The notes: generated by a model not told the origin, from the sequence alone. A DNA stretch of 64,000 bases from Betaproteobacteria bacterium (GCA_947453725.1 CANGHH010000015.1:1-64000), one strand, 5' to 3'. Counted from the stretch's first letter, positions 45,799-58,263 are shown. Program-made: numbers and translations.

Positions 45799-46599
45799 TC
45801 AGGCGCCCAGCCAGCGGCCCACGGCCTCGTGCAGGGCCAGCCAGACCTCTTCGTAGCCTTGCAGGCTGGGCAACCAGTCGCTGGCCGACAAGTGCCCATC
45901 GGCCCGCACATTCATCGGCGCGGCGATGACGCGCAGGCCTTGGCCGGCGCCTGCCTGTTCGAAGTTGGCCAGCGCGCGCGGCATGTGCAGCGCGTCGGTC
46001 ACCAGCACGATCGTCTCGATGCCCTGCGGCCGCAGCAGCGCCACCGTCTTCAACGCGTTCTCGTGGGTGTCGCGCGACGCGCCTTCCTGCCAGCGCAGGG
46101 GCCGATTGAATTCGCGTTCGGCCACCCGGGCGGCGATCTCGGCCTCGCTCGCGCCAGCGGCCACGCCGTGCCCCAGGCCGCCGCTGTAGCCCAGCGGCAA
46201 GCCGGTTTCGCGTGACAGCCAGATGCCGTAGCGCAGCCGGTCCGCGCTGCGGAAGTTCAGCGTCGGCAGGCCGTACTCGGGTGCCACCAGGCGCCGGCCG
46301 CCGCCCAGCACGATGATCGCGGTCCGCGGGCTGTGGCGAAGTGCCGCCAGTTCGCTGAGCGTCAGTGCGGGCGGCGGCCTGATCAGGCCTTGAACCAGGT
46401 AGTGGCCCAGCCCGGCTGTGAAGCTCAACCAGATGCCGAGCGTCGCCACCAGGGTCAAGGCCCAGGCCCGCAGCGGCCGGCGGGCCATCTGCCGAGCCCC
46501 GATCAGCACCAGCAGCAACAGCGGCACCGGGGGCATCGCCAGCGCCGTGAAGACCGGCTTCCAGGACTCGACGCCCAGGGCCAGCGCCCACTCGTTCAT
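45799..46599 (-). CDS. YdcF/ElyC-family (DUF218) membrane protein
   Basis: This 266-residue protein has two N-terminal membrane helices (about 17-37 and 45-70) and a DUF218 domain that starts with AIIVLGGGRR. It contains the family's ASRDTHENA and VTDALHMPRALANFE motifs. ElyC and SanA, members of this family, affect envelope polysaccharide and peptidoglycan lipid-carrier metabolism; the role here is inferred only from family. It follows the acyl-CoA dehydrogenase gene by 16 bases. Confidence 0.88.
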   Translation of the reverse strand: MNEWALALGVESWKPVFTALAMPPVPLLLLVLIGARQMARRPLRAWALTLVATLGIWLSFTAGLGHYLVQGLIRPPPALTLSELAALRHSPRTAIIVLGGGRRLVAPEYGLPTLNFRSADRLRYGIWLSRETGLPLGYSGGLGHGVAAGASEAEIAARVAEREFNRPLRWQEGASRDTHENALKTVALLRPQGIETIVLVTDALHMPRALANFEQAGAGQGLRVIAAPMNVRADGHLSASDWLPSLQGYEEVWLALHEAVGRWLGA

Positions 46600-46615
46600 C
46601 AGCGGCCGTGCAACT

Positions 46616-47836
<1,221 letters not shown>

Positions 47837-47927
47837 CGCAAAGCTCTCCTGATAATCCACCGGAGTGTAAGGAGTCGTGGCGTCGCCCGGCCCTGGCAGG
47901 GACAGAGCAAGGGAAAGGATCGTGAGC

Positions 47928-48458
47928 ATGGGTCAGCAAGTCATCACGCTGGGCGGGGGCTGTTTCTGGTGCCTTGAGGCGGTCTACGAACGCGTCATCG
48001 GCGTCACCGCGGTCGAGAGCGGCTACTCCAACGGCTCGGCGCTGCGCCCGAGCTACGAGCAGGTATGCACCGGCACGACGGGCCACAACGAGGTCGTCCG
48101 CGTGACCTACGACGACGCACAGATCAGCCTGCGCGAGGTGCTGGCGATCTTCTTCGTCGTGCACGACCCGACCACCCTGAACCGCCAGGGCAACGATGCC
48201 GGCACGCAGTACCGCAGCGGCATCTACTTCGAGCGCGTCGAGGACGAAGCGGTGGCGAGCGCGGTGCTGGGCGAAGCGCAGGCCGCGCACGGCGGCCGGG
48301 TCGTGACGGAGCTGCTGCCCTTGGCCAACTACAGCCGGGCCGAGGCCTACCACCAGCACTATTTCGCCAACCATCCCGGGCAGGGCTACTGCGCCTTCGT
48401 GGTTGCGCCCAAGGTCGAGAAATTCAAGCGCACCTTCAAGGAACGGGTTCGCGACTGA
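47928..48458 (+). CDS. msrA: Peptide methionine (S)-S-oxide reductase MsrA
   Basis: The 176-residue repair enzyme reduces methionine-S-sulfoxide. The active-site GCFWCLE has catalytic Cys12, with a second cysteine at 15 and a later cysteine near the C-terminus (GYCAFVV) as possible resolving residues. The substrate-pocket [16 protein letters not shown] is present. ATG 47928 gives the family start; GTG 47922 is in frame upstream. Convergent with an unknown gene 25 bases downstream. Confidence 0.96.
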   Translation: MGQQVITLGGGCFWCLEAVYERVIGVTAVESGYSNGSALRPSYEQVCTGTTGHNEVVRVTYDDAQISLREVLAIFFVVHDPTTLNRQGNDAGTQYRSGIYFERVEDEAVASAVLGEAQAAHGGRVVTELLPLANYSRAEAYHQHYFANHPGQGYCAFVVAPKVEKFKRTFKERVRD

Positions 48459-48483
48459 TGCGCTGACCGCCCTCGCGCTGCCC

Positions 48484-48813
48484 TCAGAAGGGCAACAGGC
48501 CGTCGGCTGCTTCCAGATCCGGGAACAGGGTGTCCAGGCCGCGGCGCAGCAGCTGGCGACGGCCGCGCGTGTCCACGCCGACGCCATCCAGCGCCGCAAA
48601 AGCCGGTGCGCGCAGCAGCCACAGGTCCACCGGCTCTTCAGCCTGCTCGACCAGGCTGCGCAACCAAGCGGCGCCAGCGGCGCCCTCCAGCACGTACAGG
48701 AAGGTCAGCTTGAGGTCGGCGAAAGCCTGGCGCGCAGCGACACGGGCCCGCCGGTCGCCGGGCATGCCAGCGCCGACGGTGTAATCGCGCGGAAGTGTTT
48801 GGATTTGTTGCAT
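48484..48813 (-). CDS. Small conserved-type protein of unknown function
   Basis: This 109-residue protein, probably cytosolic, is rich in charged and aromatic residues (LKLTFLYVLEGAAGAAWLRSL, EEPVDLWLLRAP). No known domain or motif is recognised. Its ATG 48813 shares a base with the stop of the next gene upstream (TGATG), so both are translated as a pair. Codon use matches neighbouring real genes, which supports coding. Confidence 0.65.
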   Translation of the reverse strand: MQQIQTLPRDYTVGAGMPGDRRARVAARQAFADLKLTFLYVLEGAAGAAWLRSLVEQAEEPVDLWLLRAPAFAALDGVGVDTRGRRQLLRRGLDTLFPDLEAADGLLPF

Positions 48814-49253
48814 CACAGCGGGGCGAATTGCGAGCGCGGCGCGCGGGCGGGAAAGTGGCGGTTCAAGCGCACCAGACGGTGCTCGGCCTCGGCCTGGCTG
48901 TGCGCGACGCCGACCAGGCGAAAGGTCTCTGCGCGGGCATGCCACAGTTCGCGCAGGGAGTGGCACTGGCTGATGCGCTGGCGCAAGGTCTCGCTGTCTT
49001 CGCCGTCGATGTCGGCCAAGGCCTTGAGGAATTCGCTGCGCACGGCCGGCAATCGGTTCAGCGGCGGTGCGGCCTCGCGGGGTGCTGGCGCCGTCAACCA
49101 GAACAGCAGGCGCTCCCAGGCCGAGGCCGGTGCACAGCGCAGCGAAGGGGGTGGCACCTCCGCGTGCAGCCCGCTGTGGGGCGAGAGCGTGGTGGTCGGC
49201 CGGCCCCAGAGGGCGGCGCGGCGGCGGGTGAGGGGACGAAACGAATGCAACAT
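48813..49253 (-). CDS. Protein of unknown function, partner of the preceding gene
   Basis: This 146-residue, Arg/Leu-rich protein has a hydrophobic patch AWERLLFWLTAP near residue 45 and a helical C-terminal half (ETLRQRISQCHSLRELW). No domain is recognised; the N-terminus MLHSFRPLTRRRAALW resembles uncharacterised Burkholderiales proteins I have seen. It lies 109 bases downstream of the lexA-cdd1 operon with an inverted repeat between, and may be a separate unit. Start ATG 49253. Confidence 0.65.
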   Translation of the reverse strand: MLHSFRPLTRRRAALWGRPTTTLSPHSGLHAEVPPPSLRCAPASAWERLLFWLTAPAPREAAPPLNRLPAVRSEFLKALADIDGEDSETLRQRISQCHSLRELWHARAETFRLVGVAHSQAEAEHRLVRLNRHFPARAPRSQFAPL

Positions 49254-49309
49254 CTCGGCTGTATCGGAGTAGGTTCCGAACTCTTGAGCCTGATGTTCAT
49301 GCCGCAGGG

Positions 49310-49326
49310 CCCGGCTTCAAGCCGGG
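49310..49326. repeat. Palindromic hairpin downstream of the Cdd1-family gene
   Basis: CCCGGCTT-C-AAGCCGGG is a near-perfect palindrome in the 109-base gap after the cdd1 stop. It could end the lexA-cdd1 transcript, although no T run follows on the minus strand. Confidence 0.45.
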
Positions 49327-49362
49327 AGTAACGGTGTCTTGGGGGGCCAGTTTCGGCCGTGA

Positions 49363-49704
49363 TCAGAGCGGACCGTAGCTCGCCTTGCGCTGCGCGGTGT
49401 AGGCCCACCAGGGGCGCGGCTCGGCACCGGCCATGAAGTCGGTGGCGGCCATGAAGGTGTCCAGCACGCAGGGGTCGTGGCGCTTGCCGGTGACTGTGCA
49501 CAGGCGGCGGTAGAGCGCCAGCGCGTCGGCGCCCCGCAGGTCGGCGGGGTGCTGCACGCCGATCGAGCGCAGGTCGCCGGCGATCGACGGACCGATGTTG
49601 GGTAACTGTTCCAGCTGCTGGCATTCAGCGGCCGTGCGCGCCTTGCGGGGCGGCAGGGCCTTGGGCGGGTGCATCTTGGGCGAAGGACTCAGCCAGGCCA
49701 CCAT
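49363..49704 (-). CDS. Cdd1/pathogenicity-locus family helix-hairpin-helix protein
   Basis: This 113-residue protein is a member of the Cdd1 family sometimes named mitomycin resistance protein. The HhH-like LPNIGPSIAGDLRSIG and the hallmark RLCTVTGKRHDPCVLDTFMA are present. It may bind DNA. It starts 2 bases after the lexA stop, so it is cotranscribed with lexA under the LexA box at 50439. That context suggests a DNA-damage role, which is an inference. Confidence 0.85.
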   Translation of the reverse strand: MVAWLSPSPKMHPPKALPPRKARTAAECQQLEQLPNIGPSIAGDLRSIGVQHPADLRGADALALYRRLCTVTGKRHDPCVLDTFMAATDFMAGAEPRPWWAYTAQRKASYGPL

Positions 49705-49706
49705 GG

Positions 49707-50408
49707 CTACATCAGCATCGTGTTGCGGATCAGCCCGACGGCGATGCCTTCGAGTTCGAAATCCTCGGCGTCAGGCGGCACGAAGATGGTCTCGAAGTCG
49801 GGGTTCTCAGGCAGCAGTTCGATGCCTTTGGCGGTCCGGCGCAGGCGCTTGACGGTGACGTCGTCACCCAGCCGCGCGACCACGATCTGGCCGTTCTTGG
49901 CGTCCTTGGCCTTCTGCACGGCCAGCAGGTCGCCGTCGAGGATGCCAGCGTCGCGCATGCTCATGCCGCGAACCTTCAGCAGGTAGTCGGGGCGGCGGGC
50001 GAACATCGAGGCTTCCATCAGGTAGCTCTGGTCGATGTGTTCCTGCGCCAGGATCGGGCTGCCGGCGGCCACGCGGCCGACCAGCGGCAGCGTCAGTTGC
50101 GCCAAATTGGGCAGCGGCAGCATGTACTGCTTGCTGTACTGGTGCTGGAAGGGCGCCAGCCGCGCCTTGGCCAAGGCCTTCAATGTGTCAGACTTCAGAC
50201 GGATGCCGCGCGAGGTGCCGCCCACCAGTTCGATGACGCCCTTGCGGGCCAGCGCCTGCAGGTGTTCTTCGGCCGCATTGGCCGACTTGAAACCCAGTTC
50301 GGCGGCGATCTCGGCGCGCGTTGGCGGCGCGCCGCTGCGTTCGATGGCGCTTTGCACCAGTTCGAGGATCTGCTGCTGGCGGGCGGTGAGCTTCGGGCTT
50401 TCGTCCAT
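49707..50408 (-). CDS. lexA: LexA, SOS repressor
   Basis: This 233-residue repressor has an N-terminal winged helix and a C-terminal autoprotease. The self-cleavage bond is Ala115-Gly116 (RVAAGSP), the catalytic serine is Ser150 and the lysine Lys187; the spacing equals that of E. coli (Ala84-Gly85, Ser119, Lys156). ATG 50408 is chosen because [11 protein letters not shown] is the family start and the LexA box lies 30 bases upstream; GTG 50423 is in frame but unneeded. Expression is autoregulated. Confidence 0.97.
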   Translation of the reverse strand: MDESPKLTARQQQILELVQSAIERSGAPPTRAEIAAELGFKSANAAEEHLQALARKGVIELVGGTSRGIRLKSDTLKALAKARLAPFQHQYSKQYMLPLPNLAQLTLPLVGRVAAGSPILAQEHIDQSYLMEASMFARRPDYLLKVRGMSMRDAGILDGDLLAVQKAKDAKNGQIVVARLGDDVTVKRLRRTAKGIELLPENPDFETIFVPPDAEDFELEGIAVGLIRNTMLM

Positions 50409-50438
50409 GGGATGGGGTCGCACGGGGCGATCAGGGCA

Positions 50439-50454
50439 CTGGCCATTTATCCAG
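50439..50454. promoter_or_regulatory. LexA (SOS) box between lexA and the asparaginase gene
   Basis: CTG-GCCATTTATC-CAG fits CTG-N10-CAG and has the TATCCAGT right half of the imuA box. A second, imperfect site (CTG-N10-CAT) follows at 50458-50473, within 15 bases of the asparaginase ATG. Paired boxes before lexA are common in proteobacteria. Confidence 0.88.
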
Positions 50455-50483
50455 TCACTGTATTTTCATCCATAAATCCGAAC

Positions 50484-51455
50484 ATGACCAGCCTTGCCTT
50501 GCCGAATGCAGCCCCGGATGTCGCCCGCATCACCGTGATCCTGGGCACCGGTGGCACCATCGCCGGCACCGCGGCGAGTGCCCAGGACAGCGTCGGCTAC
50601 CGCGCGGCGCAACTTGGCGTGGCCGCACTGGTGGCGGCCGTACCGGCGCTGCAGGGCTTGGCACTGGAAGCCGAACAGGTGGCGCAGATCGACAGCAAGG
50701 ACATGTCGGCGGCCGTCTGGCAGGCGTTGGCCCGGCGCGCAGCGGCCCACCTAGCGCGGCCCGAGGTGGGCGGTGTGGTCGTCACTCACGGCACCGACAC
50801 GCTCGAAGAAACGGCCTATTTCCTGCATCGCGTGCTGGCCCCGACCAAGCCGCTGGTACTGACCGCGGCGATGCGCCCGGCCACTGCGCTGTTGGCCGAC
50901 GGCCCGCAGAATCTGTTCGACGCCGTGATGCTCGCGCGCCAGCGCGACGCGTGCGGGGTGATGGCGGTGCTGGCGGGCGAGGTCTTCGCGGCCACGGCCC
51001 TTCGCAAGTGCCACACCTTTCGGCTGGACGCTTTCGAAGCCGGTGACGCCGGCCTGCTGGCGGCCGTCGAAAACGGCGTGCTGCGCCGTTTTCGCGAGGC
51101 ACCGGCGGCCGTGGCGCTGGGCCTGCAGACGATCGCCGCAGCACCGGATGCCTGGCCGCGCGTCGAGATCGTGCTCAACCACGCCGGGGCCGACGGCCGG
51201 CTGGTCGATGCACTGGTGGCCCAGGGCCTGCAGGGCCTGGTGCTGGCCGGTACCGGCAACGGCAGCTTGAGCGCCAGCCTGGAGGCCGCCGCGCTGCGCG
51301 CGCAGGCCGCCGGTGTGCGCGTGCTGCGAGCCAGCCGCTGTGCCCACGGCGCGCTGCTGGGCGACGGCAGCCCGCTGCCCGGCGCTGGCGCGCTGAGCGC
51401 GGTGCAGGCCCGCATCGAATTGCTACTGCAAGGGCTGCTGGCACGTCCCGGTTGA
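50484..51455 (+). CDS. L-asparaginase family protein
   Basis: This 323-residue amidohydrolase has the two threonine motifs of the type I/II asparaginase family: GTGGTIAG at 21-28 (nucleophile Thr25) and THGTDT at 101-106, plus AMRPATALLADGP. It hydrolyses asparagine to aspartate and ammonia. No signal peptide is visible, so it is probably cytosolic. ATG 50484 is only 75 bases from the divergent lexA start, so both share a control region with the LexA box. Convergent with the ABC-F gene. Confidence 0.92.
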   Translation: MTSLALPNAAPDVARITVILGTGGTIAGTAASAQDSVGYRAAQLGVAALVAAVPALQGLALEAEQVAQIDSKDMSAAVWQALARRAAAHLARPEVGGVVVTHGTDTLEETAYFLHRVLAPTKPLVLTAAMRPATALLADGPQNLFDAVMLARQRDACGVMAVLAGEVFAATALRKCHTFRLDAFEAGDAGLLAAVENGVLRRFREAPAAVALGLQTIAAAPDAWPRVEIVLNHAGADGRLVDALVAQGLQGLVLAGTGNGSLSASLEAAALRAQAAGVRVLRASRCAHGALLGDGSPLPGAGALSAVQARIELLLQGLLARPG

Positions 51456-51472
51456 GCGCCCCGGTTGAGCCC

Positions 51473-51489
51473 CCGGCGCCGAGCCGGGC
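51473..51489. terminator. Hairpin between convergent genes
   Basis: CCCGGC/GCCGGG with loop GCCGA in the 38-base gap between convergent genes. There is no T run, so the call is weak. Confidence 0.4.
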
Positions 51490-51493
51490 GGGT

Positions 51494-53496
<2,003 letters not shown>

Positions 53497-53500
<4 letters not shown>

Positions 53501-54369
53501 GCCAGTTGCTCGCGCGTCAGCAGCAGCACCTGGTCGTCGCCGGCACTGGTCGGCAGCCACACCGGCAGCAGGCGCGGAAAGGCCTTCTCGAAGTTCGCGC
53601 GCTCGTTGCCGACTTCCAGCACCAGCACGCCCTCGTCGTTCAACCGCCGCGCGACATTGCGCAGCAGGTCACGGACGAAGTCCATGCCGTCGGTGCCGCC
53701 GTGGACATTGCCGTCGAGGGCGATGGCCGGTTCGGCGCGGAATTCAGGGGGCAGCAGGTTCATCGAATCGCGGTTGACGTAGGGGGGGTTGCAGAGGATC
53801 AGCTCGTAGGTGCCGGGCGCGGCGGCCAGGCCGTCGCCCAGGGCCAGCGTGATGCGGTCTTGCAGGCCGTGGCGCTGCACGTTCAGCGTGGCCACGGCCA
53901 GCGCGTCGGCCGAGATGTCGGTGGCGCGCACCTGCACCTCGGGCCAGGCCAGCGCCGCCAGCACGGCCAGGCTGCCGTTGCCGGTGCACAGGTCGAGCAC
54001 GCGGCGCGTGCGGTCCGACAGCCAGGCGTCCAGCGTGCCGTCGGCCAGCGGTTCGGCGATCAGCGAGCGCGGCACGATGACGCGTTCGTCGACCGTGAAG
54101 GCCACGCCCTGCAGCCAGGCTTCACCGGTCAGGTAAGCGGCCGGTTTGCGCGTGCTGATGCGCTGCGCGACCAGCGTGCGGACCTGCTCGGTCTCGGTGT
54201 CGCTCAACACGCGGTCGGCGTTCTCATCCAGTTCGTCCAGCGGCAGGCCCAGGCGCCACAGCACCAGCCAGGCGGCCTCGTCGAAGGCGTTGGTGGTGCC
54301 GTGGCCGTAAGCCACGCCGGCACTTTCGAGCTTGGCGCTCGCGTGCTCGACCATCTCGATCAGTGTCAT
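53497..54369 (-). CDS. prmB: Ribosomal protein L3 glutamine methyltransferase PrmB
   Basis: This 290-residue SAM-dependent enzyme methylates a glutamine of ribosomal protein L3. Motif I is DLCTGNGSLAV, and the glutamine-binding NPPY lies at 194-197. It has PrmB features over PrmC such as the YLTGEAWLQG segment and DGMDFVRDLL. ATG 54369 starts it; a run of ten G lies 26 bases upstream. It is coupled to the ABC-F gene. Confidence 0.94.
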
Positions 54370-54394
54370 TGCAGTGAGGCTTCCAGCGTGCGTC

Positions 54395-54404
54395 GGGGGG
54401 GGGG
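54395..54404. repeat. Homopolymer of ten G in the prmB leader
   Basis: Ten consecutive G (ten C on the coding strand) lie in the 79-base gap between pilU and prmB, 26 bases before the prmB start. Such runs slip easily in replication and in sequencing. Confidence 0.85.
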
Positions 54405-54448
54405 CGTTGATCGGGGCGCGACAGCGGCGGCTGCGCGCGGCACGGCGG

Positions 54449-55636
54449 TCAACGCGGCACCGGCCAGGGCGACATGGCCGGCGCCGCGGGCTCGGGGTGG
54501 ACGTCGATCGTCCATTCGGTGTAGACGGCCGAATCGGATTCGTCCTTCTTCGGCGAGACGCGTGAAGTGGGCGCCATGTCGTTCTGCAGGCGCCACAGCA
54601 GATTGGACGGCGAATCGGCGTTCTGCAGGCCTTCGTCGCGGGTCACCACGCCGTCGCTGATCAGCCGGGCGATGTCCTGCTCGAAGCTCTGCGAGCCTTC
54701 GGCCAGCGACTTCTCCACCGCCTCCTTGACGCCCGGCAGGTCGCCCTTGGCGATCAGCTCGCCGACCAGCTTGGTGTTCAGCAGCACCTCGACCGCCGGG
54801 ATCCGCGGGCCGGCCTGCGAGCGCAGCAGTCGTTGCGAGACGATGGCGCGCAGGCCCGACGACAGATCCGACAGCAGCGTGGGCCGTGCTTCCGGCGTGT
54901 AGAAGGACAGGATGCGGCCGAGCGCGTGGTAGCTGTTGTTGGCGTGCAGCGTGGCCATCACCAGATGGCCCGACAGGGCGTAGCTGATGGCCGCGGTCAT
55001 CGTTTCGCGGTCGCGGATTTCACCGATCAGGATGCAGTCGGGCGCTTGGCGCAGCGCGTTCTTCAGCGCCACCTGCAGGCTCTGCGTGTCGCGCCCCACT
55101 TCGCGCTGGTTGACGACGCTCTTCTTGCTGGTGAACAGGAATTCGATCGGGTCCTCGATGGTCAGGATGTGCCCGGTCAAATGCTGGTTGCGCCATTCGA
55201 GCATCGAGGCCAGCGTCGTGCTCTTGCCCGCGCCGGTGGCACCGGCCATCAGGATCAGCCCGCGCTTCTCGGTCACCAGCTGCGACAGCAGCGGCGGGAT
55301 CCCCAGTGTCTCGAGCGACGGGATCTCCACCGGCACGCAGCGGATCACCGCCGCGATGCTGCCCCGCTGCTTGAAGGCCGACAGCCGGAAGCTGCCGACG
55401 CGCGCCACGGCGATGCCGACGTTCAGCTCGCCGGTGTCGTCCAGCGCCTCCAGCTGCTGCGGCGCCAGCATCTCGGCCAGCAATTGCCGCGTCTGCAACT
55501 GGCCCAGCAGCTGGTCGGACAACTGCAGCATCTGGCCGTTGATCTTGATCTGGATCGGCATGTTGGCCGACAGGTAGACGTCGGATGCCCCCTTCTCCGC
55601 CATCAGGCGCAGGACGCGTTCGAGGTTGTTGGCCAT
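54449..55636 (-). CDS. pilU: Type IV pilus retraction-type ATPase, PilU
   Basis: This 395-residue PilT/PilU-family secretion ATPase has Walker A GATGAGKST (132-140), an Asp box ILTIEDPIEF, Walker B IGEIRDRETM and a His box TLHANNS. Its C-terminal tail beyond ~350 is longer than PilT and variable, as in PilU. It drives pilus retraction together with PilT, which is not in the window. It sits downstream of dapD by 32 bases in an arrangement common in Burkholderiales. Confidence 0.92.
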   Translation of the reverse strand: MANNLERVLRLMAEKGASDVYLSANMPIQIKINGQMLQLSDQLLGQLQTRQLLAEMLAPQQLEALDDTGELNVGIAVARVGSFRLSAFKQRGSIAAVIRCVPVEIPSLETLGIPPLLSQLVTEKRGLILMAGATGAGKSTTLASMLEWRNQHLTGHILTIEDPIEFLFTSKKSVVNQREVGRDTQSLQVALKNALRQAPDCILIGEIRDRETMTAAISYALSGHLVMATLHANNSYHALGRILSFYTPEARPTLLSDLSSGLRAIVSQRLLRSQAGPRIPAVEVLLNTKLVGELIAKGDLPGVKEAVEKSLAEGSQSFEQDIARLISDGVVTRDEGLQNADSPSNLLWRLQNDMAPTSRVSPKKDESDSAVYTEWTIDVHPEPAAPAMSPWPVPR

Positions 55637-55668
55637 GCCGACGGCTGCTGCTGGACGCGGGCTGGCGT

Positions 55669-56505
55669 TCAGGCGCGCAGCAAGTCGTTGATGCTGGTCT
55701 TGCTGCGCGTCTGCGCGTCGACGCGCTTGACGATGATGGCCGCGTACAGGCTGTAGGCCTGGCCGTTGGCGGCGGTCTTGGGCAGGTTGCCGCTGACGAC
55801 GACCGAGCCGCTGGGCACGCGGCCGTAGCTGAGCTCGCCGGTCTCGCGGTTGAAGATCGGCGTGCTCTGGCCGAGGTAGACGCCCATGCCGAGCACCGAG
55901 TTTTCCTCGACGATGACGCCTTCGACGACTTCGCTGCGCGCGCCGATGAAGCAGTTGTCCTCGATGATGGTCGGATTGGCCTGCAAGGGTTCGAGCACGC
56001 CGCCGATGCCGACGCCGCCGGACAGGTGCACGTTCTTGCCGATCTGGGCACAGCTGCCGACGGTGGCCCAGGTGTCGACCATGGTGTTCTCGCCGACGTA
56101 GGCGCCGATGTTGACGTAGCTCGGCATCAGCACCGCGCCCTTGGCGACGTAGCTGCCGCGCCGGGCCACCGCCGGCGGCACCACGCGGACACCGCTGGCG
56201 CGCATTTCAGCCTCGTCGAGGTGGGCGAACTTGGTCTGCACCTTGTCGAAGAAGCCGAGTTCACCGGCACGCATGATCTTGTTGTCGTTCAGGCGGAAGC
56301 TCAGCAGCACGGCCTTCTTGACCCACTGGTTGACCGTCCAGTCGCCCACGCCGTGGCGCTCGGCCACGCGCAGGCGGCCAGCGTTGAGCTCGGCGATGGT
56401 CTGCTCGACCGCTTCGCGCACTTCGGGCGCGTTGACGGCTGAGATCTCGGCGCGGGCCTCCCAGGCGAGGTCGATGACGGGTTGCAGGTCGGTGGTGCTG
56501 GACAT
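55669..56505 (-). CDS. dapD: Tetrahydrodipicolinate N-succinyltransferase DapD
   Basis: This 278-residue left-handed beta-helix enzyme adds a succinyl group in the lysine/diaminopimelate pathway. The hexapeptide repeats ([36 protein letters not shown]) and the C-terminal [15 protein letters not shown] identify it. ATG 56505 gives the family N-terminus [15 protein letters not shown]; longer frames are unsupported. It follows dapC by 29 bases. Confidence 0.96.
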   Translation of the reverse strand: MSSTTDLQPVIDLAWEARAEISAVNAPEVREAVEQTIAELNAGRLRVAERHGVGDWTVNQWVKKAVLLSFRLNDNKIMRAGELGFFDKVQTKFAHLDEAEMRASGVRVVPPAVARRGSYVAKGAVLMPSYVNIGAYVGENTMVDTWATVGSCAQIGKNVHLSGGVGIGGVLEPLQANPTIIEDNCFIGARSEVVEGVIVEENSVLGMGVYLGQSTPIFNRETGELSYGRVPSGSVVVSGNLPKTAANGQAYSLYAAIIVKRVDAQTRSKTSINDLLRA

Positions 56506-56534
56506 CAGGGGCTTTCGAGAGGGCAGGTGGAAGT

Positions 56535-57749
56535 TCAGGACGGGATGCTGGCGGCGTAGGCCACGATGCGCTGGGCGGCTTCCAGGCATTCGGCCACTGG
56601 CGCGACCAGGGCCATGCGGATGCGGCCGCTGCCGGGGTTCGGTGGGGTGTGACCCGCGACGCTGCGAGCCAGCAGGCTGCCAGGCAGCACGGCCACATTG
56701 TATTGAGCCAGCAGGCCGCGGGCCCAGGCGATGTCGTCCTGCGGCCCGCCGGCCGGCAATCCCGCCCACAGGTAGAAGGCCGCATCGGGCAGCGTCACGT
56801 CCAGCACCGGCGCCAGCAGCGGCGTGACCTGGGCGAACTTGGCGCGGTACAGCCCGCGGTTGGCCACCACATGGACCTCGTCGTTCCAGGCCGCGATGCT
56901 GGCCCGCTGGACCATGCCGCCCATCGCGCTGCCGTGGTAGGTGCGGTAGAGCAGGAAAGCCTTGATCAGGGCCGCGTCACCGGCGACGAAACCCGAGCGC
57001 AGGCCGGGCACGTTGCTGCGCTTGGACAGGCTGGTCAGCGCGATCAGCCGCCTGAAGTCGCCGCGGCCCAGCGCCTTCGCCGCCTGCAGCGAGCCCAGCG
57101 GCGGCTCGTCGCGGAAATAGATCTCGGAATAGCACTCGTCGCTGGCGATGACGAAACCGTGGCGCTCGCTCAGCTCGAACAGCTGCTGCCATTCCGCCAG
57201 CGGCATCACCGCGCCAGTCGGGTTGCCCGGCGAGCAGACGTAAAGCAGTTGCGTGCGGGCCCAGGTCTCGTCGCTGACGGCGGCCCAGTCGGCGGCGAAA
57301 TTCCGCGCCGGGTCGCTCGGCACGAACACCGTTTGCGCGCCGCCCAGCAGGGCTGCGCCCTCGTAGATTTGGTAGAAGGGGTTCGGGCAGACCACGGTGG
57401 CGCCGGGCTGGGTCGGGTCCAGCACCGTCTGCGCCAGCGCGAACAGCGCCTCGCGCGTGCCGTTGACCGGCAGCACCTGCGTGGCGGCGTCGAGCGTGAC
57501 GCCGTAGCGGCGCTGCACCCAGCCGGCGATGGCGGCCCGCAGGGCCGGCTCGCCCAGCGTCGACGGGTAGGTCGACAGCATCGGCAGTGCCTGCATCAGC
57601 GCGTCTTCGACGAGCGCGGGCGTGGCGTGCTTGGGCTCGCCGATGCCCAGGCTGATCGGCTTGAAGTCGGGGTTGGCGACGATGTCCTGCGTCAGCTCGC
57701 GCCAGCGTTCGAAGGGGTAGGGGTGCAGTCGGGACAGCAGCGGGTTCAT
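56535..57749 (-). CDS. dapC: Succinyldiaminopimelate aminotransferase DapC
   Basis: This 404-residue PLP enzyme of the class I aminotransferase fold acts after DapD. The lysine that holds PLP is Lys243 ([15 protein letters not shown]), with Asp204 near NPTGAVM at 176-182. The DapC start [18 protein letters not shown] is typical of betaproteobacteria. dapC-dapD-pilU form one minus-strand unit. Confidence 0.95.
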   Translation of the reverse strand: MNPLLSRLHPYPFERWRELTQDIVANPDFKPISLGIGEPKHATPALVEDALMQALPMLSTYPSTLGEPALRAAIAGWVQRRYGVTLDAATQVLPVNGTREALFALAQTVLDPTQPGATVVCPNPFYQIYEGAALLGGAQTVFVPSDPARNFAADWAAVSDETWARTQLLYVCSPGNPTGAVMPLAEWQQLFELSERHGFVIASDECYSEIYFRDEPPLGSLQAAKALGRGDFRRLIALTSLSKRSNVPGLRSGFVAGDAALIKAFLLYRTYHGSAMGGMVQRASIAAWNDEVHVVANRGLYRAKFAQVTPLLAPVLDVTLPDAAFYLWAGLPAGGPQDDIAWARGLLAQYNVAVLPGSLLARSVAGHTPPNPGSGRIRMALVAPVAECLEAAQRIVAYAASIPS

Positions 57750-57780
57750 GCCGCCGATTATCCCGGACCGCTGCGGCGCT

Positions 57781-58263
57781 TCAGAGCATGCCGACGCAGC
57801 CCGCAGCCCCGCAGCGGCAAGCCAGCCGGCCCTGGTGGTGGGTGGGGCCGTAGTTCACCGTGATCTCGTCGCCGGCCGCGATGGCTTGCAGCGCGTAGAA
57901 CTCCACGCGGCCGTTGCGTATGCACAGCCGTGCGTTCGGCTTGCAGCTGTGGTTGGTGTAGCGCATGGCGTCGGCGGACTTGCTGAAGTCGATGGCCTTC
58001 TTGTCCGACAGTTCGACGATCATGATCCGTTCGCTGCGCGTGGCGCGGATGCGCGCCTGCTCCAGGCTGATGCTTTCGCCGCGGATCTCGCCGATCTTCA
58101 GCCGCGCCGGTACCGCCTCGGCGGCGAAGGCGCCCTGGCCGTCGATGGTGCTGGCGCGCACCTCGACGGCGAACTTCTGGTACGGCGGCCGGTCGGTCGG
58201 CGTGGGCGAGATCGGGGATGCGGCCATCGGCGGCGGCGCTGGCCGGCGGCTGAGTTGCGGCAT
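57781..58263 (-). CDS. SET-domain protein (protein lysine methyltransferase fold)
   Basis: This 160-residue protein is a small SET domain: the start strand VRASTIDGQGAFAAE, the SAM/lysine-site YTNHSCKPNARL (NHSC 104-107), the ITVNYG segment (134-139) and a CxC-x4-C post-SET-like zinc motif (Cys149, 151, 156). Substrates of bacterial SET proteins are mostly unknown. Its ATG 58263 overlaps the queF stop by one base; ATG 58227 is an alternative. The TPT-rich N-terminus is probably disordered. Confidence 0.88.
   Translation of the reverse strand: MPQLSRRPAPPPMAASPISPTPTDRPPYQKFAVEVRASTIDGQGAFAAEAVPARLKIGEIRGESISLEQARIRATRSERIMIVELSDKKAIDFSKSADAMRYTNHSCKPNARLCIRNGRVEFYALQAIAAGDEITVNYGPTHHQGRLACRCGAAGCVGML

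Noticed and set aside
45790..45807. GGCGCC-CGTTCA-GGCGCC as a terminator between convergent genes
   Set aside because: A 6-bp stem of a very common hexamer in this GC-rich DNA, no T run, and it overlaps a stop codon; too weak.
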